This document shows, piece by piece, positions 1-9,073 of a stretch of 42,227 nt of DNA. Source of the DNA: Burkholderiaceae bacterium. GTDB taxonomy: Bacteria; Pseudomonadota; Gammaproteobacteria; Burkholderiales; Burkholderiaceae_E. A program made the translations under genes and the position numbers. The stretch is taken from assembly GCA_024637395.1 (NCBI GenBank), contig JAGXFG010000104.1, forward strand, positions 1 through 42,227, read 5' to 3'. The stretch's first letter is position 1, and every line of letters starts with the position of its first letter. Below the pieces are notes generated by a model. That model had not been told where the DNA came from. It saw only the letters and a program-made list of their open reading frames with translations, and did no database searches.

Positions 1-1
1 C

Positions 2-400
2 GTGATCCCGGTGGTGGTGTCGACCACCGAGAACATGTTGCGTCTGGTGCCGGACACGCTGCGCGAGGCCGCCTTCGCGCTCGGCGCCCCCAAGCGGGTC
101 GTAATCATGCGGGTGACGCTCAAGGCCTCGGTGGCCGGCGTCATCACCGGCATCCTGCTGGCAGTGGCCCGCATCGCCGGCGAGACGGCGCCGCTGCTCT
201 TCACCGCGCTGTCGAACCAGTTCTGGAGCCTGAACCTCAACGAACCGATGGCCAACCTGCCGGTGACCATCTACAAGTTCGCCATGAGCCCATTCACGGA
301 ATGGCAGCAGCTCGCCTGGGCGGGTGTCTTCCTGATCACGACGGGAGTACTCGGGCTGAACATCGTCGCCCGGGTCATCTTCCGCGAGAAGCACAAGTAG
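2..400 (+). CDS. pstA: Phosphate ABC transporter permease PstA, C-terminal part
   Basis: Inner-membrane permease subunit of the high-affinity phosphate importer PstSCAB. Only the last ~132 residues are present; the gene enters from the left edge, so the first codon here is not its start. Visible are the cytoplasmic EAA-type loop that contacts the ATPase ([20 protein letters not shown], around residues 21-40), the following membrane segment with the family-typical [13 protein letters not shown] stretch, and a last hydrophobic helix near the C-terminus ([20 protein letters not shown]) ending in a short basic tail. pstB follows 16 bases later in the same direction, as in known pst operons. Assignment is firm because of the EAA loop, the GETAPLL motif and the neighbour. 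Confidence 0.93.
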   Translation: MIPVVVSTTENMLRLVPDTLREAAFALGAPKRVVIMRVTLKASVAGVITGILLAVARIAGETAPLLFTALSNQFWSLNLNEPMANLPVTIYKFAMSPFTEWQQLAWAGVFLITTGVLGLNIVARVIFREKHK

Positions 401-416
401 CAGAACCGGACCAGCC

Positions 417-1217
417 ATGACCGACACCAGCCAAGCTACCAAGAACGAAGCCGGGGCGGGCCTCGAGGCCCAGATGATCTTCAGAAATCTGGATTTCTAC
501 TACGGCAAGTACCACGCGCTCAAGGACATCAATCTCGAGATCTACAAGCGCCACGTGACGGCCTTCATCGGCCCGTCGGGTTGCGGCAAGTCGACACTGT
601 TGCGCACGATGAACCGCATGTATGACCTCTACCCGGAGCAGCGCGCCACCGGCGAGCTGTTACTGGACGGCACCAACGTGCTCGACCGCAAGGTCGACGT
701 GAACGTGCTGCGGGCCAAGATCGGCATGGTCTTCCAGAAGCCGACGCCGTTTCCGATGTCGATCTACGAGAACATCGCCTTCGGCGTGCGTCTGCACGAG
801 AGGCTCTCGAAGCTGGAGATGGACGAGCGCGTCGAGTGGGCGCTGCGCAAGGCGGCGTTGTGGGAAGAGGTCAAGAACATCCTCGGCCAGAGCGGCATGA
901 GCATCTCGGGCGGGCAGCAGCAGCGCCTGTGCATCGCGCGGGGAATCGCGGTCAAGCCGGAGGTGTTGCTGCTCGACGAACCGACCTCGGCGCTCGACCC
1001 GATCTCGACCATGCGCATCGAGGAACTGATCTCCGAGCTGAAAGCGGAATTCACCATCGCCATCGTCACCCACAACATGCAGCAGGCCGCGCGGATCTCC
1101 GATTACACGGCCTACATGTACCTGGGCGAGATGGTCGAGTTCGACTTCACCGAGCAGATATTCATCAAGCCGAAGAAGAAGCAGACCGAGGACTACATTA
1201 CCGGCCGCTTCGGTTGA
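417..1217 (+). CDS. pstB: Phosphate ABC transporter ATP-binding protein PstB
   Basis: ATPase subunit (266 aa) that powers phosphate uptake by PstSCAB at the cytoplasmic face of the inner membrane. Walker [10 protein letters not shown] lies near residue 52, the ABC signature ISGGQQQR near 163, Walker [14 protein letters not shown] near 183, and the switch histidine in IVTHNMQQA near 218. The [21 protein letters not shown] stretch after Walker A is typical of PstB rather than other importers. Length fits the family (about 257-270). The ATG at 417 is used; no strong Shine-Dalgarno sequence is seen, consistent with translation coupled to pstA. The next gene, thpR, is convergent and ends 6 bases away, so phoU does not follow pstB here. 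Confidence 0.96.
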   Translation: MTDTSQATKNEAGAGLEAQMIFRNLDFYYGKYHALKDINLEIYKRHVTAFIGPSGCGKSTLLRTMNRMYDLYPEQRATGELLLDGTNVLDRKVDVNVLRAKIGMVFQKPTPFPMSIYENIAFGVRLHERLSKLEMDERVEWALRKAALWEEVKNILGQSGMSISGGQQQRLCIARGIAVKPEVLLLDEPTSALDPISTMRIEELISELKAEFTIAIVTHNMQQAARISDYTAYMYLGEMVEFDFTEQIFIKPKKKQTEDYITGRFG

Positions 1218-1223
1218 GCAGGC

Positions 1224-1775
1224 CTAGAGGGTGCGCCAGCGATACCGTGCGCCACCGGGGCCGCCGCCGGAGCACCCCAGCGCCAGTCGCCAGGCCCCGA
1301 CCAGTACCGGCTCGAAGTCCGGCGGTGGATCGGTGAGTGGCCAGCGGTGCGCATTCCGCGCCAGGGTGATGTGGGGAACGAGCGGTTTTTCGTCGAAGCC
1401 AATGCCCGCGGCGCGCAACGCGGCGCGCACCTCGCGGGTCAGGCCGATGAGCCACTGCGGCGTCTCTTGCGGGCCGGCCCAGACGATCCCGCGGCCAAAG
1501 CTCGCGAGGCGCTCGATGCTCATTGCCGGCCAGTCGTCGCGCCCGAGCACGGCGGGTGGCAGGGCCAGGGCGGGCGGCAGCAGGGGCCGGGTATCGGCCA
1601 GTGGGCGATTGCCGACGAAGGCAATGGTGATGTGCAGGTCAACGGCTGACAGTGCGCGTCCGCCGCCGGCGCGCGCCACTTCCTCGCCGGTTTGGGCGAG
1701 CGAGCGGGCTGCCCGCTGGTCAGGGACAATCGCGTAGAAGAACCGCGCTGCAGGCCGAGGCTGGTCGTGCGACAC
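1224..1775 (-). CDS. thpR: RNA 2',3'-cyclic phosphodiesterase (ThpR/LigT)
   Basis: Member of the 2H phosphoesterase family, which hydrolyses RNA 2',3'-cyclic phosphates to 2'-phosphates and can join tRNA halves through 2'-5' bonds in vitro. Both HxT signature motifs are visible: LHITIAFVG in the N-terminal half and PHITLAR in the C-terminal half; they supply the paired catalytic His/Thr residues. The protein is about 183 aa, the usual family size. The start is uncertain: no ATG exists upstream of the conserved [10 protein letters not shown] strand, so GTG at 1775 is taken; tandem TTG codons at 1787/1784 are alternatives. It converges on pstB and is divergent from galE with only about 30 bases between starts, so its promoter must overlap galE signals. 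Confidence 0.85.
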   Translation of the reverse strand: MSHDQPRPAARFFYAIVPDQRAARSLAQTGEEVARAGGGRALSAVDLHITIAFVGNRPLADTRPLLPPALALPPAVLGRDDWPAMSIERLASFGRGIVWAGPQETPQWLIGLTREVRAALRAAGIGFDEKPLVPHITLARNAHRWPLTDPPPDFEPVLVGAWRLALGCSGGGPGGARYRWRTL

Positions 1776-1792
1776 TGGCGCCAACAATTTTC

Positions 1793-1800
1793 AGGAGAGG
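1793..1800 (+). promoter_or_regulatory. Ribosome binding site deciding the galE TTG start
   Basis: AGGAGAGG is a near-perfect Shine-Dalgarno sequence whose AGGAG core ends seven bases before the TTG at 1805. The open frame continues upstream to 1652, but those codons lie antisense to thpR and show no family similarity, so this site fixes the galE start. Confidence 0.75.
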
Positions 1801-1804
1801 TGAT

Positions 1805-2845
1805 TTGGACGAGGATCATTCTGCACCGAAGGTGCTGGTAACGGGTGGCGCGGGCTACATCGGCTCGCACGCGGTGCTCGAACTGCTGGGGGCCGGGTAT
1901 CGGGTCGTGGTGCTCGACAATCTCAGCAATTCGAGCGCGGAGTCGCTCCGGCGGGTCGCCGAACTAAGCGGCAAGCCCGCACCACTGGTGGTCGGCGACA
2001 TTCGCGACCGGGTCCTGGTGACCGACCTGCTGGCGCGTGAGCAGGTCCAGGCGGTGATCCACTTCGCCGGCCTCAAGGCGGTCGGGGAATCGGTCGAGCA
2101 GCCGCTCGCCTACTACGACAACAACGTTAACGGGACCACCGTCCTGCTTGAATGCCTGGCCGCGGCCGGGGTGCGCGCGCTGGTGTTCAGCTCGTCGGCG
2201 ACGGTCTACGGCGATCCGCGCCAGGTCCCGGTGCCAGTCGATGCGCCGCTCGCCCCGACCAACCCCTACGGGCAGACCAAGGCGATGGTCGAGCAGATCC
2301 TCGGGGATCTGGCCGTCTCCGACCCGCGCTGGGCGCTGGCAATCCTGCGTTACTTCAACCCGGTGGGAGCCCATCCCAGCGGGCGCATCGGCGAGGACCC
2401 CCAGGGCATCCCCAACAACCTGATGCCTTACGTCAGCCAGGTTGCAGTTGGGCGCCACCCGGAACTGGCGGTGTTCGGCGGCGACTACCCGACCCCGGAC
2501 GGCACCGGGGTGCGCGATTACATCCACGTCGTCGACCTGGCGCGGGGCCACGTGGCGGCACTGGCGCGGGTGCTCACCCGCCAGGGCGCGTTCACGGTCA
2601 ACCTGGGCACCGGGCGCGGCCATTCGGTTCTCGAGATCGCCCGTGCCTTCGAGGCGGCCAGTGGCCGGCAGGTGCCGTACCGGATCGTTGGCCGGCGCCC
2701 AGGAGACATCGCCCAGTGCTACGCCGACCCCAGTTCGGCGCTGCAATTGCTGGGCTGGCAGGCCGAGCTCGGGCTGGAGGCGATGTGCGCCGACGCCTGG
2801 CGCTGGCAAAGCGACAACCCGCGCGGCTACGGCGAAGCTGGCTAG
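1805..2845 (+). CDS. galE: UDP-glucose 4-epimerase GalE
   Basis: Cytoplasmic NAD-dependent epimerase interconverting UDP-glucose and UDP-galactose (346 aa; family about 338), feeding LPS and exopolysaccharide synthesis. The Rossmann glycine motif [12 protein letters not shown] lies near residue 13, the catalytic Ser in [11 protein letters not shown] and the Tyr-Lys pair in [11 protein letters not shown] follow, and [12 protein letters not shown] and [20 protein letters not shown] are classic GalE signatures. The start is TTG at 1805, chosen because of the strong AGGAG ribosome binding site. The stop codon shares a CTAG palindrome with the convergent deoxynucleoside kinase gene. Assignment is firm; some relatives act on N-acetylated substrates, which cannot be excluded by eye. 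Confidence 0.94.
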   Translation: MDEDHSAPKVLVTGGAGYIGSHAVLELLGAGYRVVVLDNLSNSSAESLRRVAELSGKPAPLVVGDIRDRVLVTDLLAREQVQAVIHFAGLKAVGESVEQPLAYYDNNVNGTTVLLECLAAAGVRALVFSSSATVYGDPRQVPVPVDAPLAPTNPYGQTKAMVEQILGDLAVSDPRWALAILRYFNPVGAHPSGRIGEDPQGIPNNLMPYVSQVAVGRHPELAVFGGDYPTPDGTGVRDYIHVVDLARGHVAALARVLTRQGAFTVNLGTGRGHSVLEIARAFEAASGRQVPYRIVGRRPGDIAQCYADPSSALQLLGWQAELGLEAMCADAWRWQSDNPRGYGEAG

Positions 2846-3507
2846 CTGGCGCGGTTGAAGAAGCTGCGCCGGCCGCGCATCTCGACGATCTGCCGGACCA
2901 GGGTTTCGAGGTCATCGGGACTGTCGCCCGGATTGAGGTGCTCGGTATTGACGATCAGTACCGGCGCGGCGTCGTAGTGATGGAAGAAGCGGCTGTAGGC
3001 GTCGACCAGCGAGCGCAGGTAGGGCTCGGTGATGCCCGCTTCCATGGGCACCCCGCGCTTTTGCACCCGCTCGACCAGCACCGATGGGTTGGCCTGCAGG
3101 TAGATGACCAGATCGGGTACCGGAGCCTGGGCCCGCATCGCATCGAAGATCGTGCGGTAGAGCTGGAGTTCGTCGTCGCTGAGCGTCAACTGGGCAAACA
3201 GCGGGTCCTTGTCGAGCAGGAAGTCGCCGACCAGCGTCTGGCTGAACAGGTCGCGTTGCGCCAGGTCGCGCAACTGGTTGACCCGTTGGAACAGGAAGAA
3301 CAGTTGGGTGGGCAGCGCGTAGCGGCGGCTGTCGCGGTAGTAGCGCTCGAGGAAGGGGTTTTCAGCCGCCTCTTCCAGCACTGGCCGGGCGCCATATCGT
3401 TGCGCCAGCGACTCGGCGAGCGACGATTTGCCGACCCCGATCGGGCCCTCGACGACGATGTGCCGGAACCGTTCGAAGGGCGAGCGTGCTGTGGCTGATC
3501 CGGGCAT
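2842..3507 (-). CDS. Deoxynucleoside kinase family protein (dGK/dCK type)
   Basis: Predicted cytoplasmic kinase (221 aa) phosphorylating deoxynucleosides for salvage; the preferred base cannot be told from sequence. Walker [10 protein letters not shown] is near residue 20. The family's [19 protein letters not shown] segment and the arginine-bearing [21 protein letters not shown] lid region are visible, as is a [17 protein letters not shown] strand-helix element. The gene lies just downstream of folK (5 bases) at the end of the minus-strand operon; a folK-deoxynucleoside kinase pair is a recurrent betaproteobacterial arrangement, often followed by panB, which is absent here. Its stop overlaps the galE stop by four bases. 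Confidence 0.88.
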   Translation of the reverse strand: MPGSATARSPFERFRHIVVEGPIGVGKSSLAESLAQRYGARPVLEEAAENPFLERYYRDSRRYALPTQLFFLFQRVNQLRDLAQRDLFSQTLVGDFLLDKDPLFAQLTLSDDELQLYRTIFDAMRAQAPVPDLVIYLQANPSVLVERVQKRGVPMEAGITEPYLRSLVDAYSRFFHHYDAAPVLIVNTEHLNPGDSPDDLETLVRQIVEMRGRRSFFNRAS

Positions 3508-3512
3508 GGTAA

Positions 3513-4016
3513 TCAGGATTCCTCGAGCGATTCTACCCGCTGTCCGGCGCAGCCGGTAAGCAGTTCTCCGATCGGGCCATGACCGGGAATGACCACTCCC
3601 GGGTCCAGTTCCGCGAGCGGCACCAGGACGAAGCTGCGCCGGTGCATGCGCGGATGCGGCACCGTGAGCTCGGGGGTGGCGATGACTTCGGCGCCGTAGA
3701 GCAGCAGGTCGAGATCGAGCAGGCGCGGCGCGTTGCGCTCGCCGCGCACCCGCCCGAAGTCATTCTCGAGCTGGTGCAGTGCCTGGTGAAGTTCGCTGGC
3801 GTTGAGCGTGGTTTCGAGCGCCACGACGGCGTTGACGAAATCCGGGCCGGTGGCTTCCACCGGCGCGCTACGGTAGAGCCCTGAGCGGCGCAAGGACAGT
3901 GTGCTTTCCAGCCCGGCCAGCGCCTCACAAGCTCGATGGACCATGGCCCTGGGATCGCCCAGGTTGGCGCCGATCCCGACGTAGGCGAGCGTCGCGCTGG
4001 CGCGAGCCTGGCCCAT
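3513..4016 (-). CDS. folK: 2-amino-4-hydroxy-6-hydroxymethyldihydropteridine diphosphokinase (HPPK)
   Basis: Transfers pyrophosphate from ATP to 6-hydroxymethyl-7,8-dihydropterin in folate synthesis. Visible HPPK features are the N-terminal AYVGIGANLGDP, the YRSAPVEATGPDFVNAVV segment, and the signature RNAPRLLDLDLLLYG with its paired aspartates for magnesium, followed by VPHPRMHRRSFVLVPLAEL. The ATG at 4016 gives 167 aa, close to the family norm (about 160), and leaves 16 bases after pcnB. An in-frame ATG at 4055 would add 13 unconserved residues and overlap pcnB by 23 bases, so the shorter form is preferred. The gene is co-oriented with pcnB and the kinase downstream. Confidence 0.93.
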   Translation of the reverse strand: MGQARASATLAYVGIGANLGDPRAMVHRACEALAGLESTLSLRRSGLYRSAPVEATGPDFVNAVVALETTLNASELHQALHQLENDFGRVRGERNAPRLLDLDLLLYGAEVIATPELTVPHPRMHRRSFVLVPLAELDPGVVIPGHGPIGELLTGCAGQRVESLEES

Positions 4017-4032
4017 TGCCTTGCCGCCGAGC

Positions 4033-5397
4033 TCAGGCGCTCGTCGAACCGGCATCGTCGCCGCGCGGAGCGCGCTTGCGCCGGCGCGACGAACTGCCCT
4101 TGGCCTTGCCGCCGGAGCGGGCCTTGGGCGCCGCCGCCATCAACTCGGCACGGCCGTCGCTGTCGGCGGCAATGAAGTCGGTCCACCATTGGCCCGATTC
4201 GGCATCGATCTCGCCGACCTCGCAGCGCAGCAGCAGGAAATCGTAGGCGGCACGAAAGCGCTGGTGCTCGAGCAACCTGAACGGCCCCTGGCCGACGCGG
4301 CGCTCCAGCCGCGGCTGCATCGCCCAGATTTCACGCATGTCCGAGACGATCCGCTTCTGGATCGCGAGCTGGTCGGCCTGCTCGTCGAGGGCAGTGTCGA
4401 TCGCCATCATCAGCGCCGGGATCGAGTGTTCGCCGGACGCCACCCGCTCCTGCCAGCGCACCAGGACTTGCTGCCAGAGCAGGGTGGCGAACAGGAAGCC
4501 GGGTGAGATCGGGCGGCCGTCGGCGACCCGGGCATCGGTGCTGGCGAGCGCGGCCGATATGAAGCGCTCGCCCGCGGGCTGTTCGAGAATCACGTCGAGC
4601 AGCGGCAGCAGGCCGTGGTGGAGGCCCTCGCTGCGCAACTCGCGCAGCGCGTCAAGTGCGCGGCCGCAGAGCAGCAGCTTGACCATTTCGTCGAACAGCC
4701 TGGAGGCCGGAACGTTGCGCATCAGGGGGGCCAGTTCGGCTATCGGCGCCCGCGTCTGCGGCTCGATCGTGAATCCCAGCTTGGCCGCGAAACGCGCCAC
4801 CCGCAGCATCCGCACGGGGTCCTCGCGGAAGCGGGTGGCCGGGTCGCCGATCATGCGCAGCACCCGAGCCTTGAGGTCGCGCACGCCATCGTGATAGTCG
4901 AGCACCGCATCGCCGATCGGGTCGTAGTAGAGCGCGTTGATGGTGAAGTCGCGCCGCGCCGCGTCCTCCTCCTGCGTGCCCCATTCGTTGTCGTGCAGCA
5001 CCCGGCCCTGTTCGTCGGTCTGGGTATTGATGGTCAGCGCGCGATAGGTCGAGACCTCGATGACCTCGCGCCCGTACATCACGTGCACGATCTGGAAGCG
5101 TCGCCCAATCAGCCGTGAGCGCCGGAACAGCTTGTTGACCTGTTGCGGGGTGGCGTCGGTGGCAACGTCGAAGTCCTTGGGACGCAGGTCGAGCAGCAGG
5201 TCGCGCACGCCGCCGCCGACGATCCAGGCGTGGAATCCGCCCTTTTGCAGCGTTTCGCAGGTGCGCTGCGCTGCCGCCGAGAGTTCCGAGCGGTGAATGC
5301 CCAGGTCGGAGCCGCGGTAACGGGTGGCGTGGCGCCGCACCACGGAGGTCTCTGCGGCGTGGCGTTTGAAGATCTTGCCGATCAGGCGTCGAATCAT
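4033..5397 (-). CDS. pcnB: Poly(A) polymerase I PcnB
   Basis: Adds poly(A) tails to RNA 3' ends, which promotes decay (454 aa; E. coli about 465). It belongs to the class II nucleotidyltransferase family shared with CCA-adding enzymes. The catalytic GGGVRDLLLDLRPKDFDVAT stretch with the two metal-binding aspartates is near residues 60-80. EEDAARRDFTINALYYDP and the RMIGDPATRFREDPVRMLR helix follow. The long basic C-terminal tail (GGKAKGSSSRRRKRAP) and the TYRALTINTQTDEQGRVLHD segment point to PcnB rather than a CCA enzyme. The start overlaps the upstream HAD gene by ATGA, suggesting translational coupling. Confidence 0.92.
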   Translation of the reverse strand: MIRRLIGKIFKRHAAETSVVRRHATRYRGSDLGIHRSELSAAAQRTCETLQKGGFHAWIVGGGVRDLLLDLRPKDFDVATDATPQQVNKLFRRSRLIGRRFQIVHVMYGREVIEVSTYRALTINTQTDEQGRVLHDNEWGTQEEDAARRDFTINALYYDPIGDAVLDYHDGVRDLKARVLRMIGDPATRFREDPVRMLRVARFAAKLGFTIEPQTRAPIAELAPLMRNVPASRLFDEMVKLLLCGRALDALRELRSEGLHHGLLPLLDVILEQPAGERFISAALASTDARVADGRPISPGFLFATLLWQQVLVRWQERVASGEHSIPALMMAIDTALDEQADQLAIQKRIVSDMREIWAMQPRLERRVGQGPFRLLEHQRFRAAYDFLLLRCEVGEIDAESGQWWTDFIAADSDGRAELMAAAPKARSGGKAKGSSSRRRKRAPRGDDAGSTSA

Positions 5398-6059
5398 CTG
5401 AAGAGCTGCAAGGTTGGCCAGCCGTGCTCGGCGGCAGTCGCCGCGAGCCGGGGGTCGGGGTTGGTAGCCACCGGGCGGGTCACGCGCAGCAGCAGAGGGA
5501 GGTCGTTGATCGAATCGCTGTAGAACCAGGAATCAGTGAACGAGTCCAGGCTCTCGCCCAGCTCCGCCAGCCATTGCTCGGTGCGGGTCACCTTGCCCTC
5601 GCGAAACGAGGGCGTGCCGCGCGGCCGGCCGGTAAAACGGCCCCCGACCGATTCGATGGTGGTCGCGATCAGATGTCCGATCCCGAACTCGCGCGCAATC
5701 GGCGCGGTGACGAACTCGTTGGTGGCAGTGACCAGCGCGCAGAGGTCGCCGCGATCCAGATGCCTGGCAACCAGCTCGGTGGCGGCGGGTCGAATCGCGG
5801 GGCGGATTACCTCGGCCATGAATTGCTCGTGCCAGGACTCCAGCTGGGCTGGCGAATGGGCGGCGAGCGGTGCGAGCATGAACGCCAGCGACTCGGCGAT
5901 GTCGAGCGTTCCGTCCTGATAGGCGCGAAACAGCCGATCGTTCTCGACTTCGTATTGCGCGCCGTCGATCACGCCCAGCCGGATCAGGAATCGGGCCCAT
6001 TCGTAGTCGCTATCAAGCGGCAACAGGGTGTGGTCGAGGTCGAAGAGGGACAACTGCAT
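5394..6059 (-). CDS. HAD family phosphatase (subclass IB, SerB-like)
   Basis: Cytoplasmic haloacid dehalogenase-type phosphatase (221 aa) of unproven substrate. Motif I DLDHTLLPLDSD at residues 7-18 carries the nucleophile and acid/base aspartates; motif II is VTATNEF; motif III lysine is in FREGKVTRTEQW; motif IV is YSDSINDLPLL. The helical cap between motifs I and II marks subclass I. The ATG at 6059 is chosen because motif I begins immediately after it, while the longer frame adds only unconserved residues. It sits between hda and pcnB in a conserved betaproteobacterial block; related proteins there are variously labelled phosphoserine or histidinol-phosphate phosphatase-like, a label that rests on similarity only. 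Confidence 0.87.
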   Translation of the reverse strand: MQLSLFDLDHTLLPLDSDYEWARFLIRLGVIDGAQYEVENDRLFRAYQDGTLDIAESLAFMLAPLAAHSPAQLESWHEQFMAEVIRPAIRPAATELVARHLDRGDLCALVTATNEFVTAPIAREFGIGHLIATTIESVGGRFTGRPRGTPSFREGKVTRTEQWLAELGESLDSFTDSWFYSDSINDLPLLLRVTRPVATNPDPRLAATAAEHGWPTLQLFR

Positions 6060-6102
6060 GATGTGGGCCGATTCTACCAGTGTGTCCCGGCCAGCCGCAG
6101 GC

Positions 6103-6849
6103 TCATTGGCGCGGCGCACTTTCAGCCGCGACGATAGGCTCGGGTGCCTCGCCCAGCGCCATGAATTCACGCAGCAGGGGCAGGGTCAGGGCGCGCTTGT
6201 GCTCGAAGGCATGACGATCGAACGCATCGAGCAGGGCGATCAGGTGGCGGATATCCCGATTCTGGTGGCTGAGCAGCCACGGGACTATGTCGGGGGCGAG
6301 TTCCACTCCGCGACGACTGGCGTGGGCGGCCAGTGCCCGGGCCTTGTCCTGGTCGGAGAGCAGTTGCAGCCGGAACACCAAACCCCAGCCCAGGCGGCTG
6401 CGCAGGTCTTCGCGCACCTCGGTGAACAGTGGCGGCTGCAGTCCCGTTGTCACTAGTGTCACCGGCTCCCCGCTGGCCTGGACGCGATTGTAGAGAGCGA
6501 ACAGGGCCTGCTGGCCATCCTCATCGAGGGCGTCGCAGTCGTCTATCAGGTAGAGCTCACCGGCGGCAGCGCCGCGCAGCGCCGCGATCGACTCGGAGGC
6601 ATTGGACGCAGCCCCCGGCTGTTCGGCCGCAGTGGCACTGGCTCGCACCATATGGCCAGGCGGAACCAGTGCGGCCAGCAGGTGGCTGCGGCCGGCGCCG
6701 GCGGGGCCCCACAGGTAGACAAAGCGCGGCTCGCGCACGCCGGCACGCAACCTGTTCAGCAATGCGACGCACTCGGTGTTGCCGCCGGCGACGAAATTCT
6801 CGAGCGAAGGCGGCTCCACCTGGTGCAGGGCAAGCGGCAACTGCCTCAT
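6103..6849 (-). CDS. hda: DnaA regulatory inactivator Hda
   Basis: AAA+ protein (248 aa) which, with the DNA-loaded sliding clamp, stimulates ATP hydrolysis by DnaA and prevents re-initiation. The N-terminus MRQLPLAL contains the clamp-binding QLPLAL motif. The P-loop region is GPAGAGRSHLL; the Arg in place of the usual Lys is also found in E. coli Hda. LYLIDDCDAL is Walker B-like, and RSRLGWGLVFRLQ matches the sensor/arginine-finger area of DnaA-like proteins. Start at 6849 is set by the clamp motif and an ATGA overlap with the upstream permease gene. The longer open frame to 7044 lies inside that permease gene and is not used. About 15-20 C-terminal residues look extended and unconserved. 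Confidence 0.92.
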   Translation of the reverse strand: MRQLPLALHQVEPPSLENFVAGGNTECVALLNRLRAGVREPRFVYLWGPAGAGRSHLLAALVPPGHMVRASATAAEQPGAASNASESIAALRGAAAGELYLIDDCDALDEDGQQALFALYNRVQASGEPVTLVTTGLQPPLFTEVREDLRSRLGWGLVFRLQLLSDQDKARALAAHASRRGVELAPDIVPWLLSHQNRDIRHLIALLDAFDRHAFEHKRALTLPLLREFMALGEAPEPIVAAESAPRQ

Positions 6850-7916
6850 TGGTCGCGCAGGAAGAATTCGCTGTCGCGATAGGCGCTGCGCAGGTGGCGC
6901 AACCCGACCGCGAAGATTGCCGCCAGCGGCAGCGCCAGCAACACGCCGACGAAGCCGAACAACGAGCCAAAGGCGAGCAGCGCGAAGATCACGGCCAGGG
7001 GGTGCAGACCGATGCTGATGCCAACCAGCCGTGGCGTGAGCCACAGACTTTCGAGCATCTGGCCGGCGCTGTAGACGATCGCCACCGCCGCGAGGCCGTG
7101 GACTACGCCGAGCTGGAGCATGCCGTCGATCAGCGCGAAGCTCAGCCCCAGTGCAAAGCCGAGATAGGGAATTGCGACCAGCAGTCCGGTGAGCACGCCG
7201 ATCGGCAGCCAGAGCTTGAACCCGGCGATCAACAGTCCGATCGAGTAGAAGGCGGCGAGCACCAGCATCACCTTCCCCTGCCCGCGCAGGTAGCGTCCGA
7301 GCAAGACGTCGACCTCGGCGGCGATTGCCATGGTTGGTTCGCGCCAGCGCGGCGGAATCAGTTCCTTCACCAGCCCAACCATCTGCTCCCAGTCGAGCAG
7401 CACGAAGAACAGCACCACCGGCACCAGGAACACCATCCCGGCGATCTGCAGCGCCGCGCCCCAGCCCGAGCGGGCGTAAGAGAACAGGGCTCCCGCCCAG
7501 TCACCTTGACTGCCGGTGAGCCGCTCGCTGAACCAGGCGCGCAGCGACGCCGCGTCGAGCGGCAGGTCGAGGCCGACATGCTCGCGCAGCCAGGGCAGCA
7601 GGGTGCCGGTGATCGAGGCCGCCAGCTCGGGCAAGCGCACCCGCATCACCCGTACCTCCTGCTCGATGATCGGGACCAGGATCAACACGATCGCCAGCGT
7701 CACGAAAATCGCCGCGAGCATGGTAATAAACGTGGCCAGAACCCGCGGCACGCGGTGCGAATCCAGCCAGCGCACGGCCGGCTCCAGCACGTAGGCGAGG
7801 ATCGCCGCCGCGATGAAGGGCGCAAGCACGTGCCCCAGCGCCACCAGCAGCACGGCGAGAGCCAATGCGACGGTCAGCCACAGTATGGTCTGGCGTTGGC
7901 GGGCGGAGAGTGGCAT
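6846..7916 (-). CDS. AI-2E family transporter (PerM-like)
   Basis: Polytopic inner-membrane protein (356 aa) of the AI-2E/PerM family, whose members include exporters of autoinducer-2 and Na+/H+ antiporters; the substrate here is unknown. Hydrophobic segments are plain near residues 9-45 (TILWLTVALALAVLLVALGH onward), 60-85, 150-175, 205-260 and 300-345. The family motif around IPYLGFALGLSFALIDG and the LGSLFGFVGVLLALPLAAI-type C-terminal segment (seen as FGSLFGFVGVLLALP) are present. It is divergent from purM, with 110 bases between starts, and its stop overlaps hda by ATGA. The purM-PerM-hda order is widely conserved in beta- and gammaproteobacteria. Confidence 0.9.
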   Translation of the reverse strand: MPLSARQRQTILWLTVALALAVLLVALGHVLAPFIAAAILAYVLEPAVRWLDSHRVPRVLATFITMLAAIFVTLAIVLILVPIIEQEVRVMRVRLPELAASITGTLLPWLREHVGLDLPLDAASLRAWFSERLTGSQGDWAGALFSYARSGWGAALQIAGMVFLVPVVLFFVLLDWEQMVGLVKELIPPRWREPTMAIAAEVDVLLGRYLRGQGKVMLVLAAFYSIGLLIAGFKLWLPIGVLTGLLVAIPYLGFALGLSFALIDGMLQLGVVHGLAAVAIVYSAGQMLESLWLTPRLVGISIGLHPLAVIFALLAFGSLFGFVGVLLALPLAAIFAVGLRHLRSAYRDSEFFLRDQ

Positions 7917-8026
7917 GGCGAGGTCTTGGTCGGCTGGGTCTGGTCAGTTGCTGATCTTCCGGCTGCCCGATCACTGGGGGGGCGGCAGGGAATAGAATGA
8001 GAGGTTCATTGTATCGGGATGACTCG

Positions 8027-9073
8027 ATGAATTCTCCGCTTTCCTACAAGGACGCAGGCGTCGACATCGATGCCGGCGACGCCCTGGTCGAGAGGATCAA
8101 GCCACTGGCGCGGCGCACCATGCGCGATGGCGTCATGGCCGGGATCGGTGGTTTTGGGGCATTGTTCGAGGTTCCCAAGCGTTATCGTGAACCCGTGCTG
8201 GTCTCCGGGACCGATGGCGTCGGCACCAAGCTCAAGCTCGCTTTTGCGCTGCGGCGCCACGATACGGTCGGCATCGACCTGGTCGCGATGAGCGTCAACG
8301 ACATCCTGGTCCAGGGCGCCGAGCCGCTCTTCTTCCTGGACTATTTCGCCTGTGGCAAGCTCGACGTCGATACCGCCGCGGCGGTGATTGGCGGCATCGC
8401 CCAGGGCTGCGAGCAGGCCGGGTGCGCGCTGATCGGCGGGGAAACCGCCGAAATGCCGGGGATGTATCCGGCGGGCGAGTACGATCTCGCGGGTTTTGCG
8501 GTTGGCGTGGTCGAGAGGACGGGGATCATCGATGGCCGCTCGATCGCGCCCGGTGACGCGATCATCGGGCTGGCCTCGAGCGGCGCGCACTCCAATGGCT
8601 ATTCGCTGGTGCGCCGAGTGATCGAGCGCGCCTACGGGGCTCTCGACGCTCCGCAGGTCTACGAGGATTTCCACGGCCAGCAGCTGGCCGACGCCGTGCT
8701 CGCCCCGACCCGCATCTACGTCCGCGCCGTGCGTGCGGTGCTGGCCCAGCTCAAGGTCAAGGGGCTCGCCCACATTACCGGCGGCGGCCTGGTCGAAAAC
8801 GTGCCGCGCGCGCTGCCGGCTGGTGTCCAGGCGGTGCTGCATCGCGACGCCTGGCCGATGCCGCCACTATTTTCCTGGCTCCAGCGCGAAGGCGGGGTGT
8901 TGGAGGCCGAAATGCATCGGGTATTCAATTGCGGCATCGGCATGACCATGGTGGTGGCCAGCGCCGACGTCGCGGCCGCGCTCGCGTGCCTCAAGACCAA
9001 TGGTGAGCGGGCTTGGCGCATCGGGGAAATCGTCGAATGCCCACCCGGCGCGCCGCCGACGATCGTCGTTTAG
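8027..9073 (+). CDS. purM: Phosphoribosylformylglycinamidine cyclo-ligase PurM (AIR synthetase)
   Basis: Catalyses ATP-dependent ring closure of FGAM to aminoimidazole ribonucleotide, the fifth step of purine synthesis (348 aa; E. coli 345). The N-terminal [20 protein letters not shown], the ATP-binding [13 protein letters not shown] loop, the [20 protein letters not shown] helix, [11 protein letters not shown] and the C-terminal [16 protein letters not shown] are all classic PurM segments. The ATG at 8027 is chosen because the conserved sequence begins directly there; an upstream in-frame ATG at 7997 adds ten unconserved residues. A TAGAAT at 7993-7998 could be a -10 element, but no good -35 was found. 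tamA starts at or near its stop codon. Confidence 0.96.
   Translation: MNSPLSYKDAGVDIDAGDALVERIKPLARRTMRDGVMAGIGGFGALFEVPKRYREPVLVSGTDGVGTKLKLAFALRRHDTVGIDLVAMSVNDILVQGAEPLFFLDYFACGKLDVDTAAAVIGGIAQGCEQAGCALIGGETAEMPGMYPAGEYDLAGFAVGVVERTGIIDGRSIAPGDAIIGLASSGAHSNGYSLVRRVIERAYGALDAPQVYEDFHGQQLADAVLAPTRIYVRAVRAVLAQLKVKGLAHITGGGLVENVPRALPAGVQAVLHRDAWPMPPLFSWLQREGGVLEAEMHRVFNCGIGMTMVVASADVAAALACLKTNGERAWRIGEIVECPPGAPPTIVV

Noticed and set aside
6429-8000. 523-codon open frame antisense to hda and the AI-2E permease
   Set aside because: Repetitive Gln/His/Arg-rich product without domains; the opposite strand holds two clear genes with ATGA coupling.
7917-8026. Purine riboswitch or PurR box before purM
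   Set aside because: No conserved riboswitch core or palindromic operator could be recognised in the 110-base divergent region; only a possible TAGAAT -10.
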